Positions 1 to 8,345 of a stretch of DNA of 64,000 bases are shown here, piece by piece. Origin of the DNA: Ignavibacteriota bacterium (GTDB taxonomy: Bacteria > Bacteroidota > Ignavibacteria > Ignavibacteriales > Melioribacteraceae); contig JADJOX010000003.1 in the NCBI GenBank assembly GCA_016713565.1, positions 1 to 64,000 of the forward strand. The letters run 5' to 3'. Each line of letters begins with the position of its first letter. The first letter of the stretch is position 1. The notes beneath the pieces were generated by a model. That model was not told the DNA's origin. It worked only from the letters and a program-made list of their open reading frames with translations, and ran no database searches. Both the position numbers and the translations under genes were made by a program.

Positions 1-1152
1 TTACTATTGATTGGTACTTTGAAATTATAACCAAGTTTATTTCCATTTGAAGAGCATCTTTTGTCCAAATATTGTCTTTTTATATCTGGGAACAATTGTG
101 TATTTGTCACTTATATTAGCCCAAAAACAATAAACTACCATCTTCTCGTATATGCAATTGTTGATTTACAAAATGGGGATAATATAAATCTTTCAACTTC
201 GACGTTATTATTTTTATTATTTGATTATTCATACGCAGAATGTAATTGAAACATGCATTATGAACTACTTTCAACTATTGATGCATTCCACTTCAATTGT
301 AAATTATTAAAATGATTTCTTACAAATTTCTTAAATTTTTTGCCAGTGTCCAAGTTAAAATCATTGTTCGTAATTTACTTATAATCACTTTAATATCTTT
401 TATCAAGATATTTTGAATAAATATTTATCAAATTTTTATTAATATTTCCAATGTATAAGAATTCTAAACTTCTATCCATAAATCAACTACATTCCTGCTT
501 TCTAATAAATGAAATCTTCGGAACAATCTCATCAGAATTCATATGATTTTTTGCTAAAAGGTTTGATCTATTCCAAATTACTTCTAAATTGAAATTATAT
601 TTTTTGGATAAAGTTTGAAATCATAACAGTTGAATGCTGAGAGCATGATGCTATTGAATAAAATTTCCATCGCCATCAGAAGAAATTGAAAATTTTCTAA
701 TTTATAACTTCCCTCATAATCTTGAAGTAGTTTATTGTTTCCTCTATTTAATAGCATTTTTATCAAATCTCTGCACAAAAATTTGACTTTTCTCCTTTCC
801 AAAATACAAAAGAACTTCCGTCACTATTTATTATTCCTTTAACTTGATCGCAATTTTCCGTCGATTTCATTTACTTTTATATTTGAACCAACTGGTGCAC
901 CATAACTTGAATAGTACTGCATATTAATGTATGAAGGTTCATTTGATTTATAACTTGCATCCAAAGTACTAAAATGTTCCCATTTTCATTCGAATAGATT
1001 AATGGAGAATGCTTAATATCGTTGTAAAGTCCATTTTTTCAGAATTGTTTTGAATCTTTAACTATGGTATTAATCAGTTATCCTATGAAAAAATTCAGGT
1101 GTGGCGAGTAATAGAGATGCAAACAATTAAAATGATAAATTCGAGTTTTCAT
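1..1152 (-). pseudogene. Degenerate secreted repeat protein (left edge)
   Basis: No long open frame survives, but minus-strand translation in shifting frames recovers repeats of a kind common in secreted Ignavibacteria proteins: a YYSSYGAPVGSNIKVN stretch near 890-940, DGSSFVFW near 815-830, and RCSSNGNKLGYNFKV near 10-60. They follow the pattern 'Y-SS-G-x-GSNFKVN ... DGNFVIVW'. An ATG at 1150-1152 followed by a short hydrophobic start could be the original start. Stops and frame changes are frequent, so I read this as an old pseudogene that may run off the left edge. Function unknown; presumably a cell-surface or secreted beta-repeat protein. Confidence 0.5.
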
Positions 1153-1449
1153 AATAACTTAGAAATGATTTTTAAATCATTAATTACATTTAAATAACTC
1201 AACAAACAAATAACATAAATTTTTATTTATTTAAGTTCAAATATACTATTAATTGTATTATCTAAAATAATAAATATCATCAATAAATGGTTGTTTTATA
1301 TCACCCTAATCCGCAAGGCCTAACATATCACTTACTTATAAAGCTATTTTTTAGAAAAAAATGTATCCGACTGGCTGAACTTTAGTATTACTATGACATC
1401 ATTTGCTTCTGCTACTTCGTTTATGATTTGATGAAAGAATGAATTAAAA

Positions 1450-1887
1450 AAATTAAATTATTCTCTGTTCTTCAAAATGAAGTAAATCAATCATCTGTAA
1501 ATATTATATGATCTAAAACCTATATGTTAATAATCTTACCTGCCTCATCTAATTTCTTAGTTATTGAAATGTCTTCTCTTGATGGTTCCAAATTGCCGAA
1601 TGGATGATTGTAGGCTATTAAAATACTTGAACAAGTTGCGACACCTGCCCTCGAAATTCTTCTCTGGGATGGACTAAACTGTTATTTAACAATCCTTCTG
1701 ATATTATCTCAATGCCGATAACCCGATAACTTTGCTTAATCAAACACAAGCTTTTCTTTAGAAAATTGAAATTCTCATAGATTGTAGACGGAGATGGGAT
1801 TTTTAACCTGACGTTCTTTAAGCTCGGGATATCTTTCAATCCTCGTATCTTAAATTTCCAAGTAATTGTTTTAATGCATTGTTTCAT
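1450..1887 (-). pseudogene. RadC-like JAB-domain protein, degenerate copy 1
   Basis: The minus strand reads MKQCIKTITWKFK at the start, later IISEGLLNNSLVHPREEF, then in another frame AYNHPFGNLEPSRED and KKLDEAGKI. This is the HxHPSGN...D metal-site region of the RadC/JAB (MPN) family; the first histidine is lost (YNHP instead of HNHP). Two in-frame stops near the end (after IINI and TDD) and frame changes show that it is dead. RadC-like JAB proteins of this type are often carried on mobile elements; their biochemical role is not settled. It lies just beyond the terminator of the VCBS/T9SS gene. A second copy lies at 6170-6621. Confidence 0.75.
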
Positions 1888-1936
1888 CTGATGCTCCTTT
1901 TGATTATGATTGATATTGAGTGGATTAGGTTAGAAT

Positions 1937-1962
1937 AAAAGCCCTTCTTTTAGGAAGGGCTA
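1937..1962 (-). terminator. Rho-independent terminator after the VCBS/T9SS gene
   Basis: On the minus strand AGCCCTTC, a short loop, then GAAGGGCT is followed by TTTTA, 30 nt after the stop of the T9SS gene. The same stem sequence ends two other T9SS genes (6672-6696 and 37231-37261). Confidence 0.8.
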
Positions 1963-1990
1963 AATCTGGATTATAAATATTTACAATTGA

Positions 1991-3895
1991 TTATTTAATT
2001 AAAAGCATCTTTCTTGATTGAACAAAATTACCAGCTTTTATTTGATAATAATAAATTCCGCTACTTAGATTATTTGCATTAAATACAACTTCATGATTAC
2101 CGACTTCTATTGATCTATTGACTAATTCTTCAATTTCTCTACCTAATATATCATAGACTTTTAATGTAACAATACTTTTTTCTTGCAAACTGATATGTGA
2201 TTTTGGTTGTTGGATTAAACGGATTAGGTAATTCTGATCTAACTTATATTCAGTGGGAATTGAGTTTGTTATATTTTTTATACTCGTCGGTGAACTTATT
2301 ACTCCCAATTTTATTTCTGATAAGTGTTTGAAATATATTGTATAGTAATTTTCATCAACTACTTTTCTTATCCCTTCAAAATCCGGTTCTAATCCATTTT
2401 CTGCGAAAAATGGGAATAGTAAATCTTTACTATAATTTAATAATTTCATTAATGAATCAATATTGCTTATAGGTATTTTAAGATATCCTTCTTTGTTTTC
2501 ATTAAAATAATAATATTCAAGAGGATTGTGGGATCCGGACGTATCTCCAATAACATTAAAACTTAGATATAATACTTCAACTATTTCTTCTGTTTCTGGA
2601 CTATCTATTAATCCATTTTCACACATTCCATTCAGCATAAATTCTATTTTAATATTCTCATTTAGACTTCCTTTAGGGAAAAATAACTCAGCATTAATTA
2701 AAGAGTTATAATAAGGTTGGAAAGCTGAATATTGATTCGGAATATTAAATTCAGGAAACTTCATAGTTTGGCCCTCAGAGAAATTTCCTTGTTCAATTAT
2801 AAGAGGAGTATGTGAACTGTCGCAATTTGGAAGTGTAATTTTGTAATCGATATTTTTTAAAATTGCGGAAACAACAAATGATAGTCTTTCTGCAAATTTA
2901 GAACCTGAGAAACAATTATCTATAGCTTGTACACTCCAATAATATTTTCCGTCCGGTAAATTCTTTAATGTCCAAAAATTATTTAGATTCATATTACCTA
3001 TACTTACGATTTTTCTATAACCAGTATTTATGTCGGACATTGGTGAAACTATGTCAGTTCCATCCGGAGTGCTTCCAACAACTAAATTATATGATAACCC
3101 ATTTTGAGGTGTTTCTTTATCATTACTTTTATCCCAGCTAAAAGTTACATCATTTCCATTAATAATTACTTTTAAGTTTGAAGGTATTGATGGAAGTATG
3201 TTTAGTTCTTTACAATTATTACGGTAAATTTTTGATATTGATTTATTTACTGATAAGCCTGATAATAGAATATCAAGATCTCCATCATTGTCATAATCAC
3301 AAAATAATGAGGGGCCAACATTTATGTTTGCTAATTCAAATTGAGTTTGTAATGTAAATGTGTTTTCCGGGAAATTATTACGATAAATATTTAATACAGG
3401 GAAATGATCTGGTAAACTTGAATTAGGCGTATAGTTACCAGCTAATAGAATATCTAAATCTCCATCGTTATCATAATCTCCCCAATCTGCAGAACTACTA
3501 CTATTAAATTCAAAATTGCCGTAATTTCTGAGTATACTTATAAAACTATAATTATGAAGCGAACCTGACATTAGTATATCTATATCTCCATCAATATCAT
3601 AATCACCGAGTTTAATAGAGCATGACTCGCCAATAATCCAGTATTTTGTTATTTTCTCTAAAAATAAATCAGATCCTTCATTACTGTATATTTGAAATAT
3701 GTAGCTGTCCTGATTATTATCGCCTCCTGCATATCCGCCGATAAGAATATCCAAATCACCATCATTATCAAAGTCTCCCCAATGAGATGATCCTTCAACA
3801 CCAGTAATTGCTATTGATGATTGATGCGTAAAAGTATCATTGCCATTGTTTCTATAAATTCTTGAAATAGGTCTATCTGAAATGAGGATATCCAA
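1991..3895 (-). CDS. VCBS/FG-GAP repeat protein, C-terminal part with T9SS sorting domain
   Basis: This 634-codon frame continues the gene that begins at 5832. It starts inside a repeat, so its first Met is not a real start. It holds five more D-x-D-N-D-G-D repeats, a fibronectin III-like stretch (about residues 235-345), a region of unknown fold (about 350-540) and a type IX sorting domain over the last ~80 residues (VYDILGREIEELV, LSSGIYYYQIKAGNF, SRKMLLIK). The sorting domain directs export through the outer membrane by T9SS. The coding frame can be followed upstream to about 3979, where it meets the 3955-5832 frame one base out of register. The product would be a secreted or cell-surface protein of unknown ligand. 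A strong terminator follows. Confidence 0.85.
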   Translation of the reverse strand: MDILISDRPISRIYRNNGNDTFTHQSSIAITGVEGSSHWGDFDNDGDLDILIGGYAGGDNNQDSYIFQIYSNEGSDLFLEKITKYWIIGESCSIKLGDYDIDGDIDILMSGSLHNYSFISILRNYGNFEFNSSSSADWGDYDNDGDLDILLAGNYTPNSSLPDHFPVLNIYRNNFPENTFTLQTQFELANINVGPSLFCDYDNDGDLDILLSGLSVNKSISKIYRNNCKELNILPSIPSNLKVIINGNDVTFSWDKSNDKETPQNGLSYNLVVGSTPDGTDIVSPMSDINTGYRKIVSIGNMNLNNFWTLKNLPDGKYYWSVQAIDNCFSGSKFAERLSFVVSAILKNIDYKITLPNCDSSHTPLIIEQGNFSEGQTMKFPEFNIPNQYSAFQPYYNSLINAELFFPKGSLNENIKIEFMLNGMCENGLIDSPETEEIVEVLYLSFNVIGDTSGSHNPLEYYYFNENKEGYLKIPISNIDSLMKLLNYSKDLLFPFFAENGLEPDFEGIRKVVDENYYTIYFKHLSEIKLGVISSPTSIKNITNSIPTEYKLDQNYLIRLIQQPKSHISLQEKSIVTLKVYDILGREIEELVNRSIEVGNHEVVFNANNLSSGIYYYQIKAGNFVQSRKMLLIK

Positions 3896-3954
3896 ATCAC
3901 CGTCATTATCATAATCGCCCCAACTACAACTTCCAATTGTACTTAAAGTAATTA

Positions 3955-5832
3955 CTAATTTTTCTGAAAAAGTAGAATTCCATTATTTTTGTACATTACC
4001 ATTTTATCGCCAGCTGTAATAAAAATATCAATATTACCATCATTGTTATAATCAACCCATTGAGCAGAACTTCCTCCTTGCAGGGTTATTGAATTCTGTT
4101 CAATAAAATTTGATTCTCCATCGTTTCTGTAAATTATTGCTACCTCATTATTATCATCGGTTTTACCTGTTAATAAAAGATCAAGATCATTATCATTATC
4201 ATAGTCTCCCCAAGCTGCCAAACCATTACTTGTTCCAGTAATTGAAATTAAGGTATCTTCAGAAAATTCTAAAAAAAGTTTACCTTTAGTAAAACTTTTT
4301 ACTTCTGCAAATTCCGAACCTGAGAAAGAATTATCAATTGCCTGAACGCTCCAATAATATTCACCTTCAGGAAGATTTTTAATTCTCCAACTAATACTAG
4401 ATCCTGTATTACCACTAAAAACTATTTTTCTATAACCATTTTGAATATCCGACATAGGTGACAAAATATCTCCAAATTCCGGAGTTCTCCCAATTTTTAT
4501 GTTGTATGTTAATCCATTTTGTGGTGTTTCATTATCCGTACTTTTATCCCAAGTAAAAACTACATCATTTCCAATAATTTGTACTTGTAAATTTGGAGGT
4601 ATAGACGGTTTTTCATTTTTTGCTATGCTATTATTTTGATAAATTTTCGAAATATTTTTATTTGCTAAGGTTTTGCCAGTTAAAAGAACGTCAAGATCGC
4701 CATCATTATCATAATCAGCCCAAGCAACTGCACCATTTCTAATATTTGTTAAAGAAATGCTTGTATTTTCAGTAAATGAATTTTCAGGATAATTATTGTC
4801 ATATATTTTAGCAGCAGGATTAATATTATAAATACCACCATTCCCTGTTAACAATATATCAAGATCACCATCGTTATCATAATCTCCCAAAGCGATTGAA
4901 TTATTTGATGTTTGTAAACCAATAATGTTAATTGAAGTTTGTTCGGTGAATGTATTTTCCGGAAAATTATTTCGAAATATTTTTGTACCGTTTTTAGCTC
5001 CATTTAATTCACCTATCAAAAAAATATCAAGATCACCATCATTATCATAATCTCCCGATATAATTGAAGTAATTGTACCGCCAAATGGAATAGTTATTTG
5101 TTGAGTGAATGAATTATCTGGTAGATTATTTCGATATATTGTAGCAAAATCAGAAAAATATTCAGATGAAATTAAATCCAAATCACCGTCATTATCATAA
5201 TCGCCCCATGATGCATTACCATCGGGAAATGACAGCCAAGTTTGTTCCTTGAATTTGTTATTTCTATCATTTCGAAATATTCCTGAGGACAATAGTATGT
5301 CAAGATCACCGTCATTATCATAATCACCCCAACTTCCTCCTGCACGAGCTGGTAAATAATTACTATTATTCAGATCAGTGAAAGTATTGTCCCCGTTATT
5401 ATGGTAAATTAATCTATATGGAGTAGAAGGCCATGTATCACCAAATAATAAAATATCAAGAAAGCCGTCATTATTATAATCTCCCCATTTTGCAAAGCCG
5501 CCGCCAACATTTATTAACTGAATAGAACTTTCATCAGTAAAATTATTTCCCCCATCATTTCTATAAATTTTGGTAACAGTATTATTATCTGTAAAGCCAG
5601 ATAAAAGAATATCAAGATCCCCATCATTATCATAATCCCCCCAATCAACCGCACTTGATGATACTCCAATAAGTGAAGTTTCAGATATTTCCGTAAATAA
5701 AGGCTCACTAATACTATTGCTTTTGCAATGAATTACTATTTTTTCCAAAATAGTTAAAGTTGATTTTTGCGAAAATATATTTATTCTCAAAAAGAAATAA
5801 ATAATTGATAAGCTAAAAATTAATGTTTTCAT
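3955..5832 (-). CDS. VCBS/FG-GAP repeat protein, N-terminal part (frameshifted)
   Basis: The 625-codon frame starts with a hydrophobic signal peptide (MKTLIFSLSIIYFFLRINIFS), followed by seven repeats of the WGDYDNDGDLDILL type, a fibronectin III-like domain (about residues 405-510), and two more repeats. These loops resemble calcium-binding beta-propeller blades. The frame ends at KNNGILLFQKN. One frame over, the text continues as NSTFSEKLVITLS and then SWGDYDNDGDLD, in register with the 1991-3895 frame. Restoring one base near 3979 would give a single protein of about 1280 residues with 14 repeats. The break could be a recent mutation or a sequencing error. The leader carries the shared inverted element at 5915-5993. 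Confidence 0.85.
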   Translation of the reverse strand: MKTLIFSLSIIYFFLRINIFSQKSTLTILEKIVIHCKSNSISEPLFTEISETSLIGVSSSAVDWGDYDNDGDLDILLSGFTDNNTVTKIYRNDGGNNFTDESSIQLINVGGGFAKWGDYNNDGFLDILLFGDTWPSTPYRLIYHNNGDNTFTDLNNSNYLPARAGGSWGDYDNDGDLDILLSSGIFRNDRNNKFKEQTWLSFPDGNASWGDYDNDGDLDLISSEYFSDFATIYRNNLPDNSFTQQITIPFGGTITSIISGDYDNDGDLDIFLIGELNGAKNGTKIFRNNFPENTFTEQTSINIIGLQTSNNSIALGDYDNDGDLDILLTGNGGIYNINPAAKIYDNNYPENSFTENTSISLTNIRNGAVAWADYDNDGDLDVLLTGKTLANKNISKIYQNNSIAKNEKPSIPPNLQVQIIGNDVVFTWDKSTDNETPQNGLTYNIKIGRTPEFGDILSPMSDIQNGYRKIVFSGNTGSSISWRIKNLPEGEYYWSVQAIDNSFSGSEFAEVKSFTKGKLFLEFSEDTLISITGTSNGLAAWGDYDNDNDLDLLLTGKTDDNNEVAIIYRNDGESNFIEQNSITLQGGSSAQWVDYNNDGNIDIFITAGDKMVMYKNNGILLFQKN

Positions 5833-5914
5833 TTATATGTCCCTCTTAATTAAATTCCAAAATTAATAAGCAGCTGAATAGTCAGTTATAATTTTAGTAT
5901 TTAAGAAATTTATT

Positions 5915-5993
5915 CTTCGGGAGAGAAGTACTTTGTGGTTAGTTGAATTATTTTATGATTCAGCAATCTTATTTTCTTACTCTCTCGGAGTAG
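5915..5993 (-). promoter_or_regulatory. Shared upstream inverted element, copy 1 (VCBS gene)
   Basis: On the plus strand CTTCGGGAGAG starts at 5915 and CTCTCGGAGTAG ends at 5993; the arm starts are 67 bp apart. The proximal arm is 83 bp upstream of the ATG at 5832. The same pair with nearly the same spacing precedes four other genes. The arms are inverted relative to each other (GAGAG/CTCTC plus flanking matches), so they could close a leader-RNA stem or form paired operators. Confidence 0.6.
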
Positions 5994-6169
5994 GAAAATT
6001 ACATATTGTAATAAAGTATTAATTTCAATTATAATCAATGATTATATTATTTTTTATATAAAATATTAAACTAAATAGATTTCGTGTATTATTTAATTGC
6101 ATTTTTTTATGGGAGAAAATCATATTAAAAAAATAAAATATTATAGAACATTTTGGGTAGGTTATCCGA

Positions 6170-6621
6170 TCAGATAATCCTTTGCTCTACAAATGAAGTA
6201 AATCCATCATCTGTAAATATTAGATGGTCTAAAACCGATAAGTCTACTATTTTACCTGCCTCAACTAATTTCTTAGTTATTGAAATGTCTTCTCTTGATG
6301 GTTCCAAATTGCCGGATGGATGATTGTGAGCTATTATAATACTTTAATATTTTGCGATTATCGTTCCTCGAAATACTTCTCTTGGATGGACTAAACTGCT
6401 GTTTAACAATCCTTCTGATATTATCTCAAATCATATTACTTTATTACTAGAGCTTAACCAAAAACTACAAACTTTTCTTTTAATTCTCCTGCAAACAGAA
6501 AATTGAAATTCTCATAGATTGTTGACGAAGATGTAATTTTAACTTCCTTATTCTTAAGCTCTGGATAAGTCTCACTGGTATCCTTAAATTTCCAAGTGAT
6601 TGTTTTGATGCAATGTTTCAT
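6170..6621 (-). pseudogene. RadC-like JAB-domain protein, degenerate copy 2
   Basis: The start ATG (6619-6621) gives MKHCIKTITWKFKDTSETY, followed by STIYENFNFLFAGELKEKF. After frame changes the text reads IIIAHNHPSGNLEPSRED and KKLVEAGKIVDLSVLDHL, ending FTDDGFTSFVEQRII and a stop at 6170-6172. The HNHPSGN...D metal motif of the RadC/JAB family is complete here, and the C-terminal third is clean. Stops and frameshifts in the middle (around 6350-6470) inactivate it. About 150 codons in total, shorter than classical RadC (~220 residues) because it lacks the N-terminal helix-hairpin-helix region. It is a clear paralogue of the 1450-1887 remnant and, like it, follows a T9SS gene and its terminator. 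Confidence 0.8.
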
Positions 6622-6671
6622 GTGATGCTCCTGTGATTAAGATTGTTATTTATTAGTTTGGTTAAAATGAA

Positions 6672-6696
6672 AAGCCCTTCTTTGTGGGAAGGGCTT
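6672..6696 (-). terminator. Terminator after the BNR/T9SS pseudogene
   Basis: AAGCCCTTC ... GAAGGGCTT stem with a T-rich tail on the minus strand, the same stem as the terminator at 1937-1962. Confidence 0.75.
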
Positions 6697-6729
6697 ATTA
6701 AAATTATATAATTTTTAGAATATACTATT

Positions 6730-7638
6730 TTATAAAAGCATTTTTTTTCTGTAAATTCTCATGCCAGCAATTTGTAGAAATAAACTCCACTTGTTAATTC
6801 TTCTGCACTAAACTCGACTTCATAATTTCCAGTATTTTGATATTCATTTACTAATGTTGTAATTTCTTTTCCTAAAATATCAAAGACAACAATCTTCACT
6901 TTTGTCTTTTCTCTTACTATATTTAACGGTATTGTATATTTTATTTTTGTTTTTGGATTAAAGGAATTGGGGTAGGCCCCAAACATAGCTTTGATCAGCA
7001 CCTGCAAAGAGGTATGAACCACTAATGGCAAGAGTCTCAATTTTCAAATAAGAAAGCCCCGTGTAAACTTCAGTCCAATTATCTCCATAATCGGTTGAAA
7101 GATATACTTCGCCGCCTCTTGTTCCAGCATAAAGTGTTGAGTCGTTTACAAAAAGTGCGCGGATAGTAGTATTTGTTAATCCGGTATTTACTGTTGTCCA
7201 ACTATTACCTTGATCAGTAGATTTGTAAACACCATTATTAGCATCTCCCGCAAAGAAATTTGAACCAATTGCAGCAAAACAATAAATATAAGCTACTGTA
7301 ATTCATGTACTAACCCAGCTAGAACTAGTGTCAGTTGAGCGATAAATTCCAGCATCATTTTCTGCAACAAAAGATTAGAATCATCTGCAAAAAGAACATC
7401 AATCTGTCTTGCCGGTATATCAGCACTGACATTTAACCAATTATTTGCCAAAATCGTTAGAGAAAATTACACCAACACTATCATAGCGGGCATTAAAGGA
7501 AGCAAATATGCCGGTTTTATTTATACCAAAACCCGTTATTGTTCAACAGTTAGCTCCATTGGTTTATACCCATTGAGCAAAACTAATTTGGGTTAACATA
7601 AATAAAACGAAAATGAAATTTTTAAAAAGAGAATACAT
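6730..7638 (-). pseudogene. BNR-repeat secreted protein with T9SS domain, decayed
   Basis: The minus strand starts MYSLFKNFIFVLFMLTQISFAQWV (signal peptide) and then hits a stop. It continues TNGANC, another stop, ITGFG and FNARYDSVGVIFSND, and ends with a sorting domain (AYPNSFNPKTKIKYTIP, VFDILGKEITTLVNEY, LTSGVYFYKLLA). Fragments match the intact gene at 37287-38510 along its length, including ARYDSVGVIF and the sialidase/BNR 'ASTDNG-SW' repeats. At least two in-frame nonsense codons and several frame changes occur, and the middle is shorter than in the paralogue. This is true decay rather than one sequencing error. Its leader still carries the shared inverted element. Confidence 0.8.
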
Positions 7639-7685
7639 ATAGAGTCCAACTGAAATAATAAAAATACGTTTATTAGAACAGTCTG

Positions 7686-7763
7686 CTTCACGAGAGAACA
7701 TTTTTCCGGAATGAATTTACTGATTTTTTGTCTGCATTATAAATTCAAACTCTCCCGGAGTAG
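7686..7763 (-). promoter_or_regulatory. Shared upstream inverted element, copy 2 (BNR pseudogene)
   Basis: The plus-strand arms CTTCACGAGAG (7686) and CTCTCCCGGAGTAG (ending 7763) have starts 64 bp apart; the proximal arm lies about 46 bp before the pseudogene ATG. The inner GAGAG/CTCTC is kept while neighbouring bases differ from the other copies. Confidence 0.55.
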
Positions 7764-8345
7764 AAAAAAATTGACTTATGAAAATTGTAATATTTTAAAA
7801 TAATAATTAATATTTTTGTAAGAATAAATTCAATTTTAGTAAAAGTAAACTCATAATATAAGAGATGAGATCTTTTCTAAAGTATAACATGCATCAATAA
7901 AACAAGAATAATTTTAAAAGAATAACTTTCTTTATCTTGTTATAATTTCCATATTCAATTTGTAACCATATCTTCTGCTATTTAATATATCTACCTATTC
8001 TTCTGTAAAGCTACAGATGTTACAGGAATTTCCTAAATTAACAGTTATGAAAAATTTAGAAGAATAAAATACAAAAAAGAAAACAGTACACCGGCGAACA
8101 AAAAACAAAAATATTACAGAAATTACTCTAAAATAATACTACATAAGCCAATTGTGTGAATAGTATTGTATTTGGCTCAACGACATATATAACTTGAAGA
8201 AAAAACTGCTCGAATCTGCAACAAATATTTTTGGTTTTAAATCCAACAAAAATAAAACATGTCCAGAGAACAGAAAAAAATCGAAAAATTAGAATAAAAT
8301 GGATTGTTTTTATGGTTAGCTAATATTAAAATATTTTATAATAAC
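7764..8345. other. Intergenic, AT-rich, no gene seen
   Basis: About 580 bp with stops in all frames. The only structure seen is a weak inverted repeat, AGCCAAT ... ATTTGGCT, near 8157-8188. I see no coding or RNA gene. Confidence 0.5.

Noticed and set aside
61..249. 62-codon plus-strand frame at the left edge
   Set aside because: The opposite strand carries the repeat text of the degenerate secreted protein; the plus frame has no features.
584..802. 72-codon minus-strand frame
   Set aside because: It is a chance open stretch in the degenerate repeat protein; meaningful text (DGSSFVFW) is in a different frame.
1310..1400. Fourth copy of the long upstream repeat (GACTGGCTGAACT)
   Set aside because: Only a short match is present; the rest of the repeat and the inverted element are not found there.
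5000..5700. Regularly spaced DNA repeats resembling a CRISPR array
   Set aside because: They are in-frame codon repeats for DYDNDGDLD loops of the VCBS protein, with coding spacers.
8157..8188. Inverted repeat AGCCAAT ... ATTTGGCT as terminator or attachment site
   Set aside because: Short, imperfect, with no T tract and no adjacent gene end; could be chance in AT-rich sequence.
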